Part shown: piece after piece, positions 35,888 to 48,900 of the stretch | How the letters are laid out: every line of letters begins with the position of its first letter | Numbering within the stretch: position 1 is the first letter of the stretch | Assembly: GCA_019916065.1 (NCBI GenBank) | Contig: CM034236.1 | Coordinates: 10,835,334 to 10,899,333 of the forward strand | DNA: 64,000 nt | Reading direction: 5' to 3' | DNA from: Vitellaria paradoxa | Taxonomy: Eukaryota > Streptophyta > Magnoliopsida > Ericales > Sapotaceae | Position numbers and translations under genes: made by a program | Notes under the pieces: model-generated | Told to the model about the DNA's origin: nothing | The model's input: the letters and a program-made list of their open reading frames with translations, nothing else | Databases searched by the model: none

Positions 35888-37447
35888 TTATTAATGCTAT
35901 TGGATTTGCAAAAGGGCTGAAGCAACCCAAATACAAGAAATTAAACCAACCATAAAAATTCCCATAAAGAAATAACCATAAAAACTTCTTAGTGATCTTG
36001 ATCTAAGGAAATGTCAATTTTTTGTTTGGAGTGAGGTGAATACCCATCAACAATCATGGAGTCTCGTCCACAATAAAATTAGGCAGCTTATATTATAATG
36101 AAGCGTATGTAAGATAAAATAAGGAGATAATTAAAAAAATAATATTATCTTGATGTGCCCAAAGCGCATGGATAATAACAAGGCAAAGAAAAGCAATGCT
36201 ATTACGAAAATAAAACCCATTTAATCCTACGTACGTGGGCCATACCAATCATTTTTTGATCAGAAGATGTGACGGAACACAATTAAAAATAATGGAGTAG
36301 GTTTATTATTTACATTTTATAAATAGGTTTTTACATTTTATTTTATTTTTTATTAAATAAAAAAATAATTTTCCTTTTATCTCTGCACTTAAGGTAAAAA
36401 AACATTTAAACCTTTAAATTTTACAAATTTATTTTTGTATCCCTTATACTTTAGATTAAAATGAAGTTGTAAACTGCGTTAAATTTCTAAGTACAAAAGT
36501 AAAAATACCTATTAAAACTAAATAAAAGTAAGGGGTGTAAGTCCGAATAATATAAAGTATAGGGATATAAATATAATTTTTAAATTTACTTAGAGTTAAA
36601 ATCATTATATTTAATGAATTTTTTAACCTTTTCACTCTAATCTAAACTATAAGGGACGTAGAGGTAAATTTTTAAAATTCAAGAGTGTAAGGGCCCTTTT
36701 GATTTTTTTTTTATGTTTTTATTGTTAATTTTCTGTTTTAAGTGCATTTGTCATTTTATCATTTTGAAAACAAGGAAAACAAGTACAATGTATTTGATTG
36801 CTTGTATTTTTAAAATTTATTTTAAAAATAGAAAATGAGTTTACATATAAAATGAAACATGACCAAAAGTCATTTTGAGTGTTTTCAATTTAAAATAAAG
36901 AAAATTTCAAAATAAAGAAAATAAAGCATCTTTTATTTCTTTGTTTTAAGCATAAAATAGAAAATAGAAAACAGAAAATAGAAAATTAAACCAAATGCCA
37001 CCTAAGTGATTTCACGTTAAGTACAAGAGTAAAAAGGTAATTACCCCTTAAATAAAATTATACAATTACTCTCATCTTCTAATAAGATATATTATATAAT
37101 TTTAGTATTATAAATACCTTTTCTCAAAGAATAAGTGTAATTGTGTAATTTTATTTAATAAAAAAATAGAGAAGAGCGCAAGAATCCACTTGAAGTGCAA
37201 ATAGGCCCACCCAAAATAATTGGAACAAACTCAAAAAATTATTTATACTCCGTTACAATTTTAAGTGAAGATTGAATAACTTTATAAGAAAATTAGCTAG
37301 GGGTAAGTATGCTAATTAACGAATGGGTCGAGCATTTGCACTAGCCATAACCTTGTTGGATAACTCGGAAGTAGAGCGGGAGTGAGAGTTAAAGCATAGA
37401 AACGTTATTTTTTAAAAAATATAAGGTTTACGTGAATGTTATCGGAG

Positions 37448-38078
37448 TAGGGATGTCAACGGGACGGGTATGGAACAGGTATGACATTTTCCGTTCCCAT
37501 CCCCCTTTAGTAATATTCTTACCTGTCCCCGTTCCCGTCCCTATACCCGTTTCGGGGAAAAAACTTTTCCCCATACCCATCCCCACAAAATAATGAATTC
37601 ACCATCCCCGTTCCAATTTACTCACTAAGTATATTAACTATTACAAATTATATATTATATGTATAAAATAAATATTTAAAATTATTATAAATATTATATA
37701 TATTAAATAAAATATATATTACATACATATATTAAATAAAAATAAAAAAATATATATAATATTTGACTTTGACTGATGCACTTAACCAAAGATGAAGTGA
37801 TCTTTATTTATAACTTCACAAGACCTTCACTTCTTTGTGAGAAACCGATATGAGACTTCTAAAGGAGTCACCACGCCAACAAAATTAACAAATAAATATT
37901 TAAACGGGTACGGGACGGGGTGAGGATTATCGTACCCGTCCCCGTACTCGTACCTGTGCGGGTAACATTTCAAATCTCCATACCCGTCCTCGTCCCCGCT
38001 ATTAACATTCCCATACTCTCCCCGAACGGGACGGGTGAAGCAGGTACCAACCGGATATGGGTATATTTGACATCCCTA
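37448..38078. mobile_element. Non-autonomous hAT element, 631 bp, perfect 8-bp target duplication
   Basis: The ends are inverted copies of TAGGGATGTCAA, and TATCGGAG flanks both sides (37440-37447 and 38079-38086). The interior is rich in GGGACGGGTA / TACCCGTCCCCG segments near both ends with an AT-rich centre, and has no transposase. Open frames inside it (for example 37920-38135) are by-products of the repeats. Confidence 0.9.
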
Positions 38079-38086
38079 TATCGGAG

Positions 38087-38950
38087 TGCCTATCAACGCA
38101 TATTTAAATATATTTTTATTAATAAACATGTATTTTAAATAAGTTTTATATAAAATAATGTTAAACATTGAACATATATTTGACTGTTTCATATATGAAC
38201 TTAATTGACACGAGTATATATATATATGTGTGTGTGTGTATTATTTTATGCATAATTATTATATTTTTCAATAAGTCATGCCAAAATTATTTCTAGTAAT
38301 TTAACATATTTTAATCAGCATAATATTATGCATTTAATTCAAATAATGGACAGAAAGTATATTCATTCTCAATTTAAGAATTTTAAAAATATTGATACTG
38401 GAGTTAATTATTTAATTCTACAAATTTTTTTGTACATAATTCAAACTCTCCTTTATTTTTTTTTCAATTAATTATTTTTTTTTTACAAATTTAAAAGGTG
38501 AAATCTTACAAACTGCTAACAATTTAAGATGGTAATTTAAACTTTTATCAATTATTATTATTATTATTTTTGCAAGGTAGTATGTCATTTTATAAAGGTA
38601 GATTAAATTAGAGAGGGATTTAATGGATGAAAATATTTTTTTTTATTGTGGGTGACATCATTTTTGTAAATACGTTAATTTGATTTGCGACTTTAATAAG
38701 TAATTAATTTCTTTATCGTTTATTTATACACCAAGGTCTACGCTTTTAGAGCTCTTTAAGAATTAATTACCGTGTAATGTATGCATAAATCCTCTCATTG
38801 TGCAGATATGCAGAATTTTATAAGAGAATAATAATCTAACAAGTTTACAATTAAAAAATAAAATATTTTAATAAATTTTATTTTAAAATATAAGTTTTTG
38901 ATTAAAAATATTTTAATAATTTTTTATTTTAAAATAATAGTCCATCACAC

Positions 38951-38981
<31 letters not shown>

Positions 38982-41735
38982 ACACTTTATGTTTTATATT
39001 GACAGAGTTATATTCAGACTGACTGGTTTGCAAATCCCATTGCTCCAATCCCACAAAAGGACAGATGAAGTTTAATTGCAAATGCTAGTTTTCTTCCCAT
39101 TATTTTTCTCTTGATTATTATTGTTTTGTTTTTTTAAAAAAAAAAGTAAGGTAAAATGTTGACAACTCAGCATTTTTTTTAACTATATTTAGAGCGAATC
39201 TGAATCAGCAACCAGTTGTATGAAGAGTAAACTCACTAACCAATACATCAAAATCGTGAACTCTTTTGATTAATTTTGTAACCAAATAAAGTGTTAGAAA
39301 ATATGTGACCAAGTATACAAATCCCCCCATTTGTAAGGTATATATATATATGTATGATATTTTTTACATGTATTTAAGATTTTTTTTTTGTTTTTTTACA
39401 TTATAATATGTATTGATAAAATTAAATTTTTAATAATTAATCAAAATTAGATAATTTTGATAAAAATTTTTAATTAACAATTTAAATGGTTGAGTAATTT
39501 ACAAATTAATCAATCCAACTAATCCTCTTTAATACAATTAGGTCACCAATTGTCTACCAAAAAAATTAAAATAAGTAAATAAAAACCAACGGCCACCAAC
39601 CATATTTAAAGCTCCAAAATCTTATCAACTTAATCTTATTATATTATATTATATTATTTAAATTAATCACCTCTTAAAACGGCAAAAAATTTGAAATAAA
39701 TTTAGATTCATATATATAGCACAAATAATTAACACAACTCTAAATCAATCACCAAATTTAAAGAAGACCCAAATGATAAAATTTGGGTTGCAGATAATAA
39801 AATTCACACACAAGATAATAAAATTAACACACAATCTCTCTCTCTCTCAAAAAATTTCAATTCCTACGAGTAATAGTTAGCCACCATAGCACTACTACGC
39901 AGAAAATCATACCATCATAAACCACCATTAAATATTAAAAATTAAAAATAAATAAACCTTGAACAAACGGGGGTAACGAAACAGGCAGACATCAACTTTC
40001 ATGTTTAACGGCGTTAATTTAATTTATTAATTTATAAAACATTAAATTATTTAAATTGCTAGTCGAAAGTTTTTATCTAAATTACGTAATTGATCAATTT
40101 ACAAAATTATTAAATCATTTAAATTGTTAATTAAATTTTTTTATCTAAATAGTGCAATTTTCCTGTTTGGCAAATCAAAAATTAGTAAAAAAATACCAAA
40201 AGTTACTTTTGGTGTGTTTGGCAAAACCTTAAATTTTTTCACTTTTTTGATTTACTACAGTAAAAAGTACACTCCATAATTACAACTTTTTTTATTTGTT
40301 ACAGTAAAAAAATATACCAAACACCCAAAGTTACCACGTTTTTGCTTTGCTACAGTAAAAAATTTACCAAACACCTAAAAGTTACTAAAAAATATTAAAA
40401 ATTCCACTTGGTTCAACCAAATACACAAAAAAGTACAAAAAAAAACCTAAAAAACTACCAAAATTTAAATTTTTTTGAACTTTCAAACACCCCTACATAT
40501 GATTTAATCATATCCGTACATCTTAAATTGTATGAGGTGCTCGCGTCCTAGCAAATGAAATAGAAATGTCAATGTCAAGGGAGCCAATTCTTGCAGATGA
40601 TATACACACGGGGCCTGTTCGGCGCTTAAAAAAGTGGAAAACATTGAAAATTTTTGAAATTTTTTAATATATTTTGTATTTTTTATATTTTATAAAATTT
40701 ATATATATCTGTATATTTCAACAAATTTTTTATAAATCTTAATAATTTCTTTTAAAAATTTCAATAATATTTCACAAATCTCAATAATTTTTTTATCAAT
40801 CTTAAAAATTTTTTAATCACTTTTAATTAAATCTGACAAAAAATCGTTATGATAGAAGTAAAAAAAACCTTTTAGATGGTTTCTCTTTAAAAAAAAATTA
40901 ACGTAAAAATTAAATATATTTAAATATATTCAAAAATCGTTCGGAAGGATTCTTTCAATTCATGTACCTCACGGTACTTCCGTTATTTACACCTTTAATC
41001 GATTTTAATATTAAATAAACATTTTTTCTCATTTAAAAAATTTAACACTACCCAAAATTTAATTGTAATTTTAATTATAAATGAACAAAGATAATTTGAA
41101 ATCCCTGATTGTCAATAATTTTCAGAGGTATAGAAATAATTACCCTTCAAACTTTTACTTACTTTTAAAAATTAATTATATTTCATGCCCATGAGAAAAC
41201 CAATACAGTACTAAAAATTCATTTGATTTATTGTTTCTTGGAAAACAACTTTCAGAAAAATAATTTAAATGAAATCACTTTATTAAAAAAAAAAACCTAA
41301 TAGCATATATGGATGTATTTAGAATTACAAAAAGTAAGATAATTAAAATAATAAATAATAAATTTTTAAAAATTTTTAATAAAATTTAACAAACTAGACG
41401 CAACTATATTTTCATGTTAAAAGATACTTAAAAGGCAATAGAAAAAGTAAGATACTTAAAAGGCAGTAGAAAAAGTAAGTGATCTCAAATTTTTATAATA
41501 TTTAATTTAAAACACTAAATACATATTCTAGTTTTAAGTCCTCGGAGTGTCACTTTTCACAACTAATAGTGTTTGTAGGGTTATGAATAATAAAAAAGTA
41601 AATATAAAATAATTATTTTCATAAATTTATTTTCAAAAAATTATGTAAAACACGCACGTTGATTTTTGAATTATTATTATTTTTTCATGCTAATTAATTT
41701 ACTAGATCAACTTTAAAACAAACATAGGTTGTATT
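38087..41735. other. AT-rich intergenic DNA
   Basis: It contains TA/TG microsatellites (about 38216-38240, 38958-38981, 39341-39350), a reverse copy of MITE family M2 (about 40160-40492) and a 28-bp tandem pair (about 41422-41476). I see no gene. Confidence 0.65.
40160..40492. mobile_element. MITE of family M2, reverse orientation to 3240-3583
   Basis: It begins TGTTTGGCAAATCAAAAA and ends TTCAAACACCCC. Read on the minus strand it follows the same order of segments as 3240-3583, including repeated ACTGTAGCAAA-type motifs and a TGGTTGAACC equivalent. Exact ends and target duplication are unclear. Confidence 0.5.
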
Positions 41736-42355
41736 TAGGGGTGTTATAAAAAACCAAAAAATTAGACTGACCGAAAAAATTGGACCGAATTGGATTTTGT
41801 AAACTGATTTTTTAAAATCTAGTTTGGTTTCAATTTAAAAAATTTTAATTTTTTGAAACTGGTTTAGTTTCCGGTTTTGAGGGCTTTAAAACCGAATTGG
41901 ACCGGACCGAACCGGTTATAATGCAAGTGTGTAGCAAAATAGAGTGATTGGGACTCGAACTCAAGATCCCAAAAGTTTCAAGTGATGACTTTACCACTGG
42001 ACAACACCCACCAATTGCTTACAATGCTACAGTAGAGGAAACTGGGCCATGACTGGAAATTAGTCTACAGGTGAAAATGTTTTTTGAGTTCGTAATAGGT
42101 TTGAAAGCCACATTAATATAATTTTTATAAGTTTTTTAATATATTAGGTCAGAATTGAATTTTTTTATATTGGACTTGGATCAAAATTGTAGCGTACAAT
42201 GGAAACCGGATTGAAACCGGAACCGAACCGAAACCGATTGAACCGAAATCGAATTATATCAACTGGTTCCAGTTTTAAAAATTTCTAAACTGAAAATCCG
42301 GTCCGATCTCATAAATAACCCAAAATCGAACCAAATTGGACCGGTATCACCCCTA
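41736..42355. mobile_element. Non-autonomous hAT-like element, 620 bp, hosting a SINE
   Basis: Inverted ends TAGGGGTGTTA and the complement of TAGGGGTGATA are flanked by 8-bp repeats GTTGTATT (41728-41735) and GTGGTATT (42356-42363), matching at 7 of 8. The interior has repeated ACCGAATTGG / AACCGGAACCG segments. A SINE lies inside at 41925-42018. Confidence 0.75.
41925..42018 (-). mobile_element. tRNA-derived SINE nested in the hAT-like element
   Basis: On the minus strand it reads GTTGTCCAGTGGTAAAG (A box) and TTGAGTTCGAGTCCCAA (B box), followed by a short tail. Direct repeats TTATAATGC (41916-41924) and TTACAATGC (42019-42027) flank it, matching at 8 of 9. It is not a functional tRNA. Confidence 0.7.
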
Positions 42356-43293
42356 GTGGTATTTGACTCAATAACAAAAATTCAAAAAAAATCAACTTTT
42401 ACAAATTTTTTCTAATTTTCTCTATCATATACAAAATCAATTTTTACCAATTTCTATCTACCTTTTTTAATTTTTATCAATATTTTTTTTAATTTTTAAC
42501 TTTTATAAAATTTTACCTAATATTTTATTATCAATAAAATGACACGTATTAAACAAATATACAAAATTATACTTTTTTGATACGTTGAAAAGGCCTATAA
42601 AAACGGTCAATCAAAAAATATAAAAAATTTCAATTACTACCAATTTTTTATTTATTTCTCATAAAATTTTTGTAACGTATCACTTTTATATTAATAATTT
42701 TTTTTATATAAAATTAACCATTCAAATACTTCAAAATGTATAATTGCGGTGGCCAATAGTTTGGGACCCCCAATCTATAACTTTGAAAGGGTATTCAAGT
42801 AGTATCGTTAGTGGTGGGGCTTCACCCCCGTCGATTTAGACTACTCACCTGCCTTGAGGTAAAAAAACAGGAATGGGTCCCACTTTATCGAATACGCTCT
42901 CTCATTCATCAACGTCAAGTAGCTTCACAGAAAGTGACAGGAACTCTGGGGTAATCTACTTCATTTTCTCTCGTCGGACAAAATAAGTCCCATCCTCGAG
43001 AGATTAATTAGTCTATGTATGCTGTTTATATAAATTCAATTAATAAAAATTATATGATGGTAGGGTTTGGAGCCCATTTTATTACATCTATTTTTTTTTT
43101 GGCAAAAAGTTACAGTTTTTAAATTAAAGAAAAGTGTAAAAAGTTAATAAAAATTAAAGTTATTTTAACAAAAGTCAGGAATCTAAACAAAATTTATGTT
43201 AATATGACTCATATTTTTATGTATTTAATTTTTATTTACTGGGTTAATTATTTTATGAACCTAATTATATAAGTTTAACCAATAAAAATTAAG

Positions 43294-45960
43294 TGTCACG
43301 CCTTTAATTTTTCGTAAACCGAAATGTAGGTAAACAAAAATAATTTATACCCAATAAGTAAACTCAGTCCTTGACAGAGTAATACCACTAAACGAATTAA
43401 AGTAAAATTGGCATACCTCTAACTTAATTATCTAGAATAGACGATATGGAAATGTGAAAAACTAAATAAAATAAACAAAATTCAATCCAAATTCAATTCA
43501 TAATAAATTATAATTATCGATATCTTAAAAATTATTACTCAATCCTATATAAAATAATATTTGAATACATCACTATCAATAAAACAATAACCATATCATT
43601 TCCAATGACTGTATTTAAGATCTGCACGATTAGAACATATACTATAATCATATTTATATTTTTCAAAATCATAATATTATAAATATAAGTATTAGACTCA
43701 TACTCTAGGTCGCACAATTCATAATATTAATAATTCAACTCTAAATTTAAAATACCAAATATAATTGTTATTATCTATACTTAAGATCAGACTTAGGTTA
43801 TTCAAGCCTAAGCTGCCTATGTATCCCATTTCGGGAGTCAGGTCACCGTGATTCTTATTTTATATCTCTTATTTTATAACTAAACTTATGATCAACCGGA
43901 TAAATCATACATCTCATTAATTAATGTCACAGTCACATTATATCAACATCTCAATATAAAAGAATATAAATACAATCTCACACAATGGGATATGATAGAA
44001 TGTAATGTCAATGTATACTCTAGTCTCCACCTATCTCTAATTTTATCTTAGGACGAGTGATGTTTAACAAAGCATGCGAGATCATTAACTGCACCGTTTA
44101 ACATTTACGGCAAATGATAATCTCAATATATAATAACAAGTGGAGAACCGTGTTACACCTCCACTAGTACAAGACTTAGGAGAACCGTGTTATACCCCTG
44201 TTCAAGCATCTATTTAATTCAAGTAGGGTACGGCTACAGTCTGGAGAATATCTTATAATAACATCTCATATTTAACTTTCCAACTCCAAATGACCAGGTT
44301 CTAGTGATATATATCGATTGAGGATCATTCGATAATTTCAAAATCTCATTTTATCATTTATACTGAAATCAAGGATCCCGTCCATATACATAACCCTGCC
44401 TCAACACGTCAAAACATCAATATAGCATTCTCAACCAATCAATTATCATAATATCAAACCAGATGATGAAACCCTAGCCCTGTGCATATGATATGCTCAA
44501 TCATGTAAACAAATATCATCATAATACAAAATGTATTCCTATTAGACTTAAATGATGATTTGGAGTTCATTTAATCTTTAAAATACATAATAAATGGGTT
44601 TAGGCGCATAACAAGTGTTTTTGGAAATCAAATTTAACATTTTTGAAACTTCTGTCAAACCTACTGTTCGAACACCAGAAGCTGTCATCCGGATACCAAA
44701 ATCTGTCGTCTGGATACCAGAGCCTAGTGCTCAATTTTTGGGTTCGTTTTCAATGAAACCTAACTCCAAAACATTTCCCGAATCACCTTCCAAGCATTAA
44801 TCTCAACAATAAATCATATATAAACACTTGAACACCTAAACCATATATTTTTATGACATTTAATCAAAGAATAACTCAAATATATGCAAAATCTTTGCAT
44901 ATATATGCATATATATACACATTCATATATAGATATATATATCTATCACAAATTCCACAATACTTAGCCAAATCAAGTATATAATATGTCAAAATCATTC
45001 TAGCAATATTTAGAACACAAATATAAGTCTCACTTGCCTCGAATCCAAAGAGAAGAGAATAAATTATAAGATTCGGGTTTTTGGCTTTCCAACTTTCAGT
45101 GTCGATTTCTCCAACTTTGAGCAAAACTAAGAAAACGAACACCACCATGACGTTCATGGTATTGAATACTACTCAGATCCGCTGATTTTCCTCCCTGGAA
45201 CACATTTTCTCTCTCTATTTTTTACTCTCTTCTCTCTCTTTCCTTCTTTCTTTTCTCTCCCCCTCTTCCCTGTTCTGGGAGCCACCCCACCCAAAAAGAA
45301 GAAGGAAGAAAAGAAAAAAAAAAGAAAGAAAAAAAATGGTTAGACCCGTGGCGCAGTTGTTCAACCCAATACTACTTTGGGCTAAACGCAATTTAAGAAA
45401 AATAAAATAAACCCAACTAAACAAATCCAATCTCAGTCTATTTATTTTATTAGCCTAAAATAATGCATATATGGTCAAAAATAAATATCGAGTATTATAA
45501 AAACTGGACATACAGTCCCAAAATAATAAGTTAAGGCTTCACTGTTTCACTGCTTATACAACCTCATTGAACTCCATATATGTACTAGATGCAATATATT
45601 CAAATATGGGATACATAGGCACTAAGAAATATAAATAACTTAATCAAAACAAGTCCAAAACTACTATGCCTTGTGACCATGAAGTCTGGCAATGTTTATC
45701 AATATGGTTCTATCGTACTCTACAATGGCATTGGTAAGAAAATGAGTACCAAAATAATATACTCACTATGCAACATTACAAATAATAATGGTTTATCATG
45801 AATTATCATGAGTTATGTATATTGTTCATTTTTAATTTTAAATAAAACAAATAATAGCATCAACAATTTAAGCTTAACATTTAACGAATAATTATAATTT
45901 ATTGACAACACAATTACTAGTAACAAGTGAAGTGTTATATTTTTAGTATGACTAACCTGT
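43294..45960. other. Complex non-coding block, possibly an LTR or retroelement remnant
   Basis: It begins TGTCACGCCTTTAATTTTTC, which resembles starts of Gypsy-type LTRs. It is less simple in composition than its surroundings. It includes short repeats such as GAGAACCGTGTTAYACC (about 44145 and 44180) and three imperfect GTCRTCYGGATACCA-type units (about 44660-44735). No coding domain, second LTR or target duplication was found. Confidence 0.3.
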
Positions 45961-48900
45961 CTCCATAATATCAAATCATACTACACCATCATTCGATGTT
46001 TGAAGCTAGACTTAAGCTATGAAAACATGCGCCCTTTAGGAATATGTTGGATCGGTCAAAAAAATTACTTAGGCCACACAAGCATTTACTTCGTTATCGA
46101 TATGTATTATTCGCATACTATTATAATATTTGTTATTGATATACATTATTTGTGTACTATTATAATATAAATGAATATTTAAAATATTTTGTTATGTAAT
46201 TGGGACAAATTAAGGAGGATGACCAAAACCCTAAACTATCGTGTACTCACTTTGGATTTATATTACATTTTCCATACTCATTTGGGATTTTGTTATTTAA
46301 TTCTCACACCTTTCCTACTAATGTCTCATGAAACAAGTAATTAGATTTTCAATTAAGTGCGTAATTATTTTTTAGCATCATTTATATTTGTATTTATCAG
46401 CATTTTCTTTTTATTGTTTTAAATTCATAAATTTTTATTTGAATTTATTTTTTAATTTGTTTAAATTAAAAGTAACCTTATTTTAATTTATTTTTTTATT
46501 ATGTTGACAAATCTAAAATTAAAACATAGCATAAATATGTAAGTTTTTCTCTTTCAACTTTATTCTTTCACATTCGAAGACATAAATAAAGTCTTGCTTG
46601 TAGGCCACATTACTCAAATATGCACATACGTGGTAGATGAAGATGAAAGTTGCGGACAACTTCATGGCAATTAGTGTCAAGAGTACAAAAGGTTGAGATT
46701 AGGGTTTCAAGGAAATAGATTCCCCAAAATCACACTTTGGTATGGAGCTTGGACCTCAACTACAGTTCTTGAACTCTGCAACTTTTTTAATTAAAAGTCA
46801 CAAAAAGTTAATCTCTTTTTTTTTTTCTCCTTTTTCTATTCTTTCCTTCCTTTATTATTTTTTTTAATTTTTGGGAATAAGCACCAAAAGCTAATCATAG
46901 TAAAACCCAAAAAGCAATTGAGTCTCAAAAGACTATAACTAGCTTCTGTTCCCAAAAGTCTCAAAAGAGGAGGAAGTGAGTGCTAAAGAGACTCAATTAG
47001 TTTCAAGAGACATCATTAAAGAAATTTACTAAAGTGTCATCAACACTCCTGCCCCATTAAAGTTCAAACATTTCAAAATAAAATAAATAATTGATTGGTG
47101 ACTTGTCATGACCTAAGAACTTTGATTTAGTTTCACCAATTGCTAAGGTTTTGCTTTTCATCATTCATAAAACAAAAGGAGGGGAAAAGAACACCAATAC
47201 TTTGACAATTATGGAAAAGAAAAAAGGAAAAAAAAAAAAGAAAAAGAATAGTTGCTAGGCCCCATTAGATTTTTGGGAAAAAGAGATACTGCCCAAATGC
47301 CCACCGTATTGATTTTAAAAAAATTTCATTTGTTACTCAAAGGGGTTAGTGAAAAAGGAAACCAAGCACATTATGTTAAAATAGTTAAATTTTTACGATT
47401 AATTCAGTCGATTCGGTTTGAAATTTTTAAAATTTAAAATTTAGTTCCGTTAATTTGTTTGGTGTTAAAATTTTTTGGTTGCCACCAAACATTAAATTAT
47501 ATATTATTTTACATATTTTACGCTATGTATTTTATATTTTGTAAGGTGTAGTCCATTTCATTAGAATTGTCTTAAGTTAAAATTAAATAAATATATTTGT
47601 ATTTTTTAAATTTAGTGCTTATTTTAATATTTTAAAAATTTTGGTTTAAACTGAACCGATGAAAGACCGAAATAAATTAATTCATTGTTTGGATTTTCTT
47701 TATAAGTTCAATCAGTTAATTTAAGAAAAAAACCAAATCAAGAAAATTTTGATTTAATCAATTTGGTTCAATTTCTTACCAAACATGATTATTTTTCTTT
47801 TTCTCTCTACTTTAATTGTCTTTTTGGTATATGAAAATATACTCTCACTCTTCCTATATTTTTTTGATACTTTTTGTACAAAAATTTTTAAATTAATCTT
47901 TTTAAAAATGTGATAGTATTTGTAATAAATAACAAAATTTTACACCTTTATTAAATGCTGTATGAATAGCTTAATCTCTTTTCATTAGTAATTTTTATTT
48001 TTATAAGTTATTTTTATAATTTTTCTTGTATGTTTATTTTATAAATTTAAATTTGAGTTATTTGGACGTAAATATTATATTTTTACACTTTTAGGCACGG
48101 GCTATTATTAGTGTGTATATATATATATATATATATATATGTGTATGTATTATTGGATACGCACTTTTTATGTATCTAGGACAAAAATACTAGTTAATTT
48201 TTCTTTTTAATTTTGGTCATATTTTCTTTATATTTTTATATATATTTTTTAAATTATAAAAAATGCTACTTAAAAATTAAAAAAATTAAATGTTTTTCTC
48301 AAATAATAAATAGTGGCATTTAAGTAAGTAATTAAAAGAAAGGAACAAATGTAGTGAAAATTAACGGGCATCTTAGGAAAATAAAAAATACATAAATAAA
48401 ATTATTTAAATAACTTATAAAATGTAAAAATTATTTATACAACTCTTTGAAAATGGGAATAGTCAAGGAGTATTAACGGAAGAAATTAAAAAATAAAATT
48501 TAAACTACACTAGGATTTTTAGTATTTTCTTGTGTAATAATATAGATATATTTTTCTTTTGAAGCAAAATAACAAAATTTCAGTAGGTAAGAAAATAGTT
48601 TTTCCAAAAGTGGCATAGGGCAGGGATCGAAATTCGAGGCAGAGTTTGGGGTATGCAATCATAAGGTTATTTCTAAGAGTGCGTTTTGGGTGACAAAAAT
48701 TAATAAAATTTGATAAAAATTAAAAGTTAAATAAAAAGTTAATAATTTTTAAAAATTTTCAGTATTTTATAACAAATATCAGAATTCTAAACTTAACCTA
48801 AAACCTACTTCATGGTGAAGGGATATATACACACCAGTGATTATGCTTGTACGATTCGCAGATTTTTTATATTACATAATTTTAAAGTATAAAATAAAAT

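Larger units (their letters stand above)
31700..37439. other. AT-rich intergenic DNA dense in MITEs
   Basis: It holds family M1 copies (about 32124-32272, 34305-34471, about 35170-35345, 35511-35664, 35740-35887), a family M2 relative (about 33250-33585), an M3 copy (about 34590-34940), a direct duplication (35041-35170 and 35410-35692) and an exon-like island on the minus strand at about 33790-33905. No gene is supported. Confidence 0.65.

Noticed and set aside
37920..38135. 72-aa open frame of repeated Val/Pro residues
   Set aside because: It is the translation of GTACCCGTCCCC-type subterminal repeats of a hAT element.
41940..42015. Apparent minus-strand tRNA gene
   Set aside because: It has A/B boxes but lies in a short SINE with flanking direct repeats and no complete cloverleaf.
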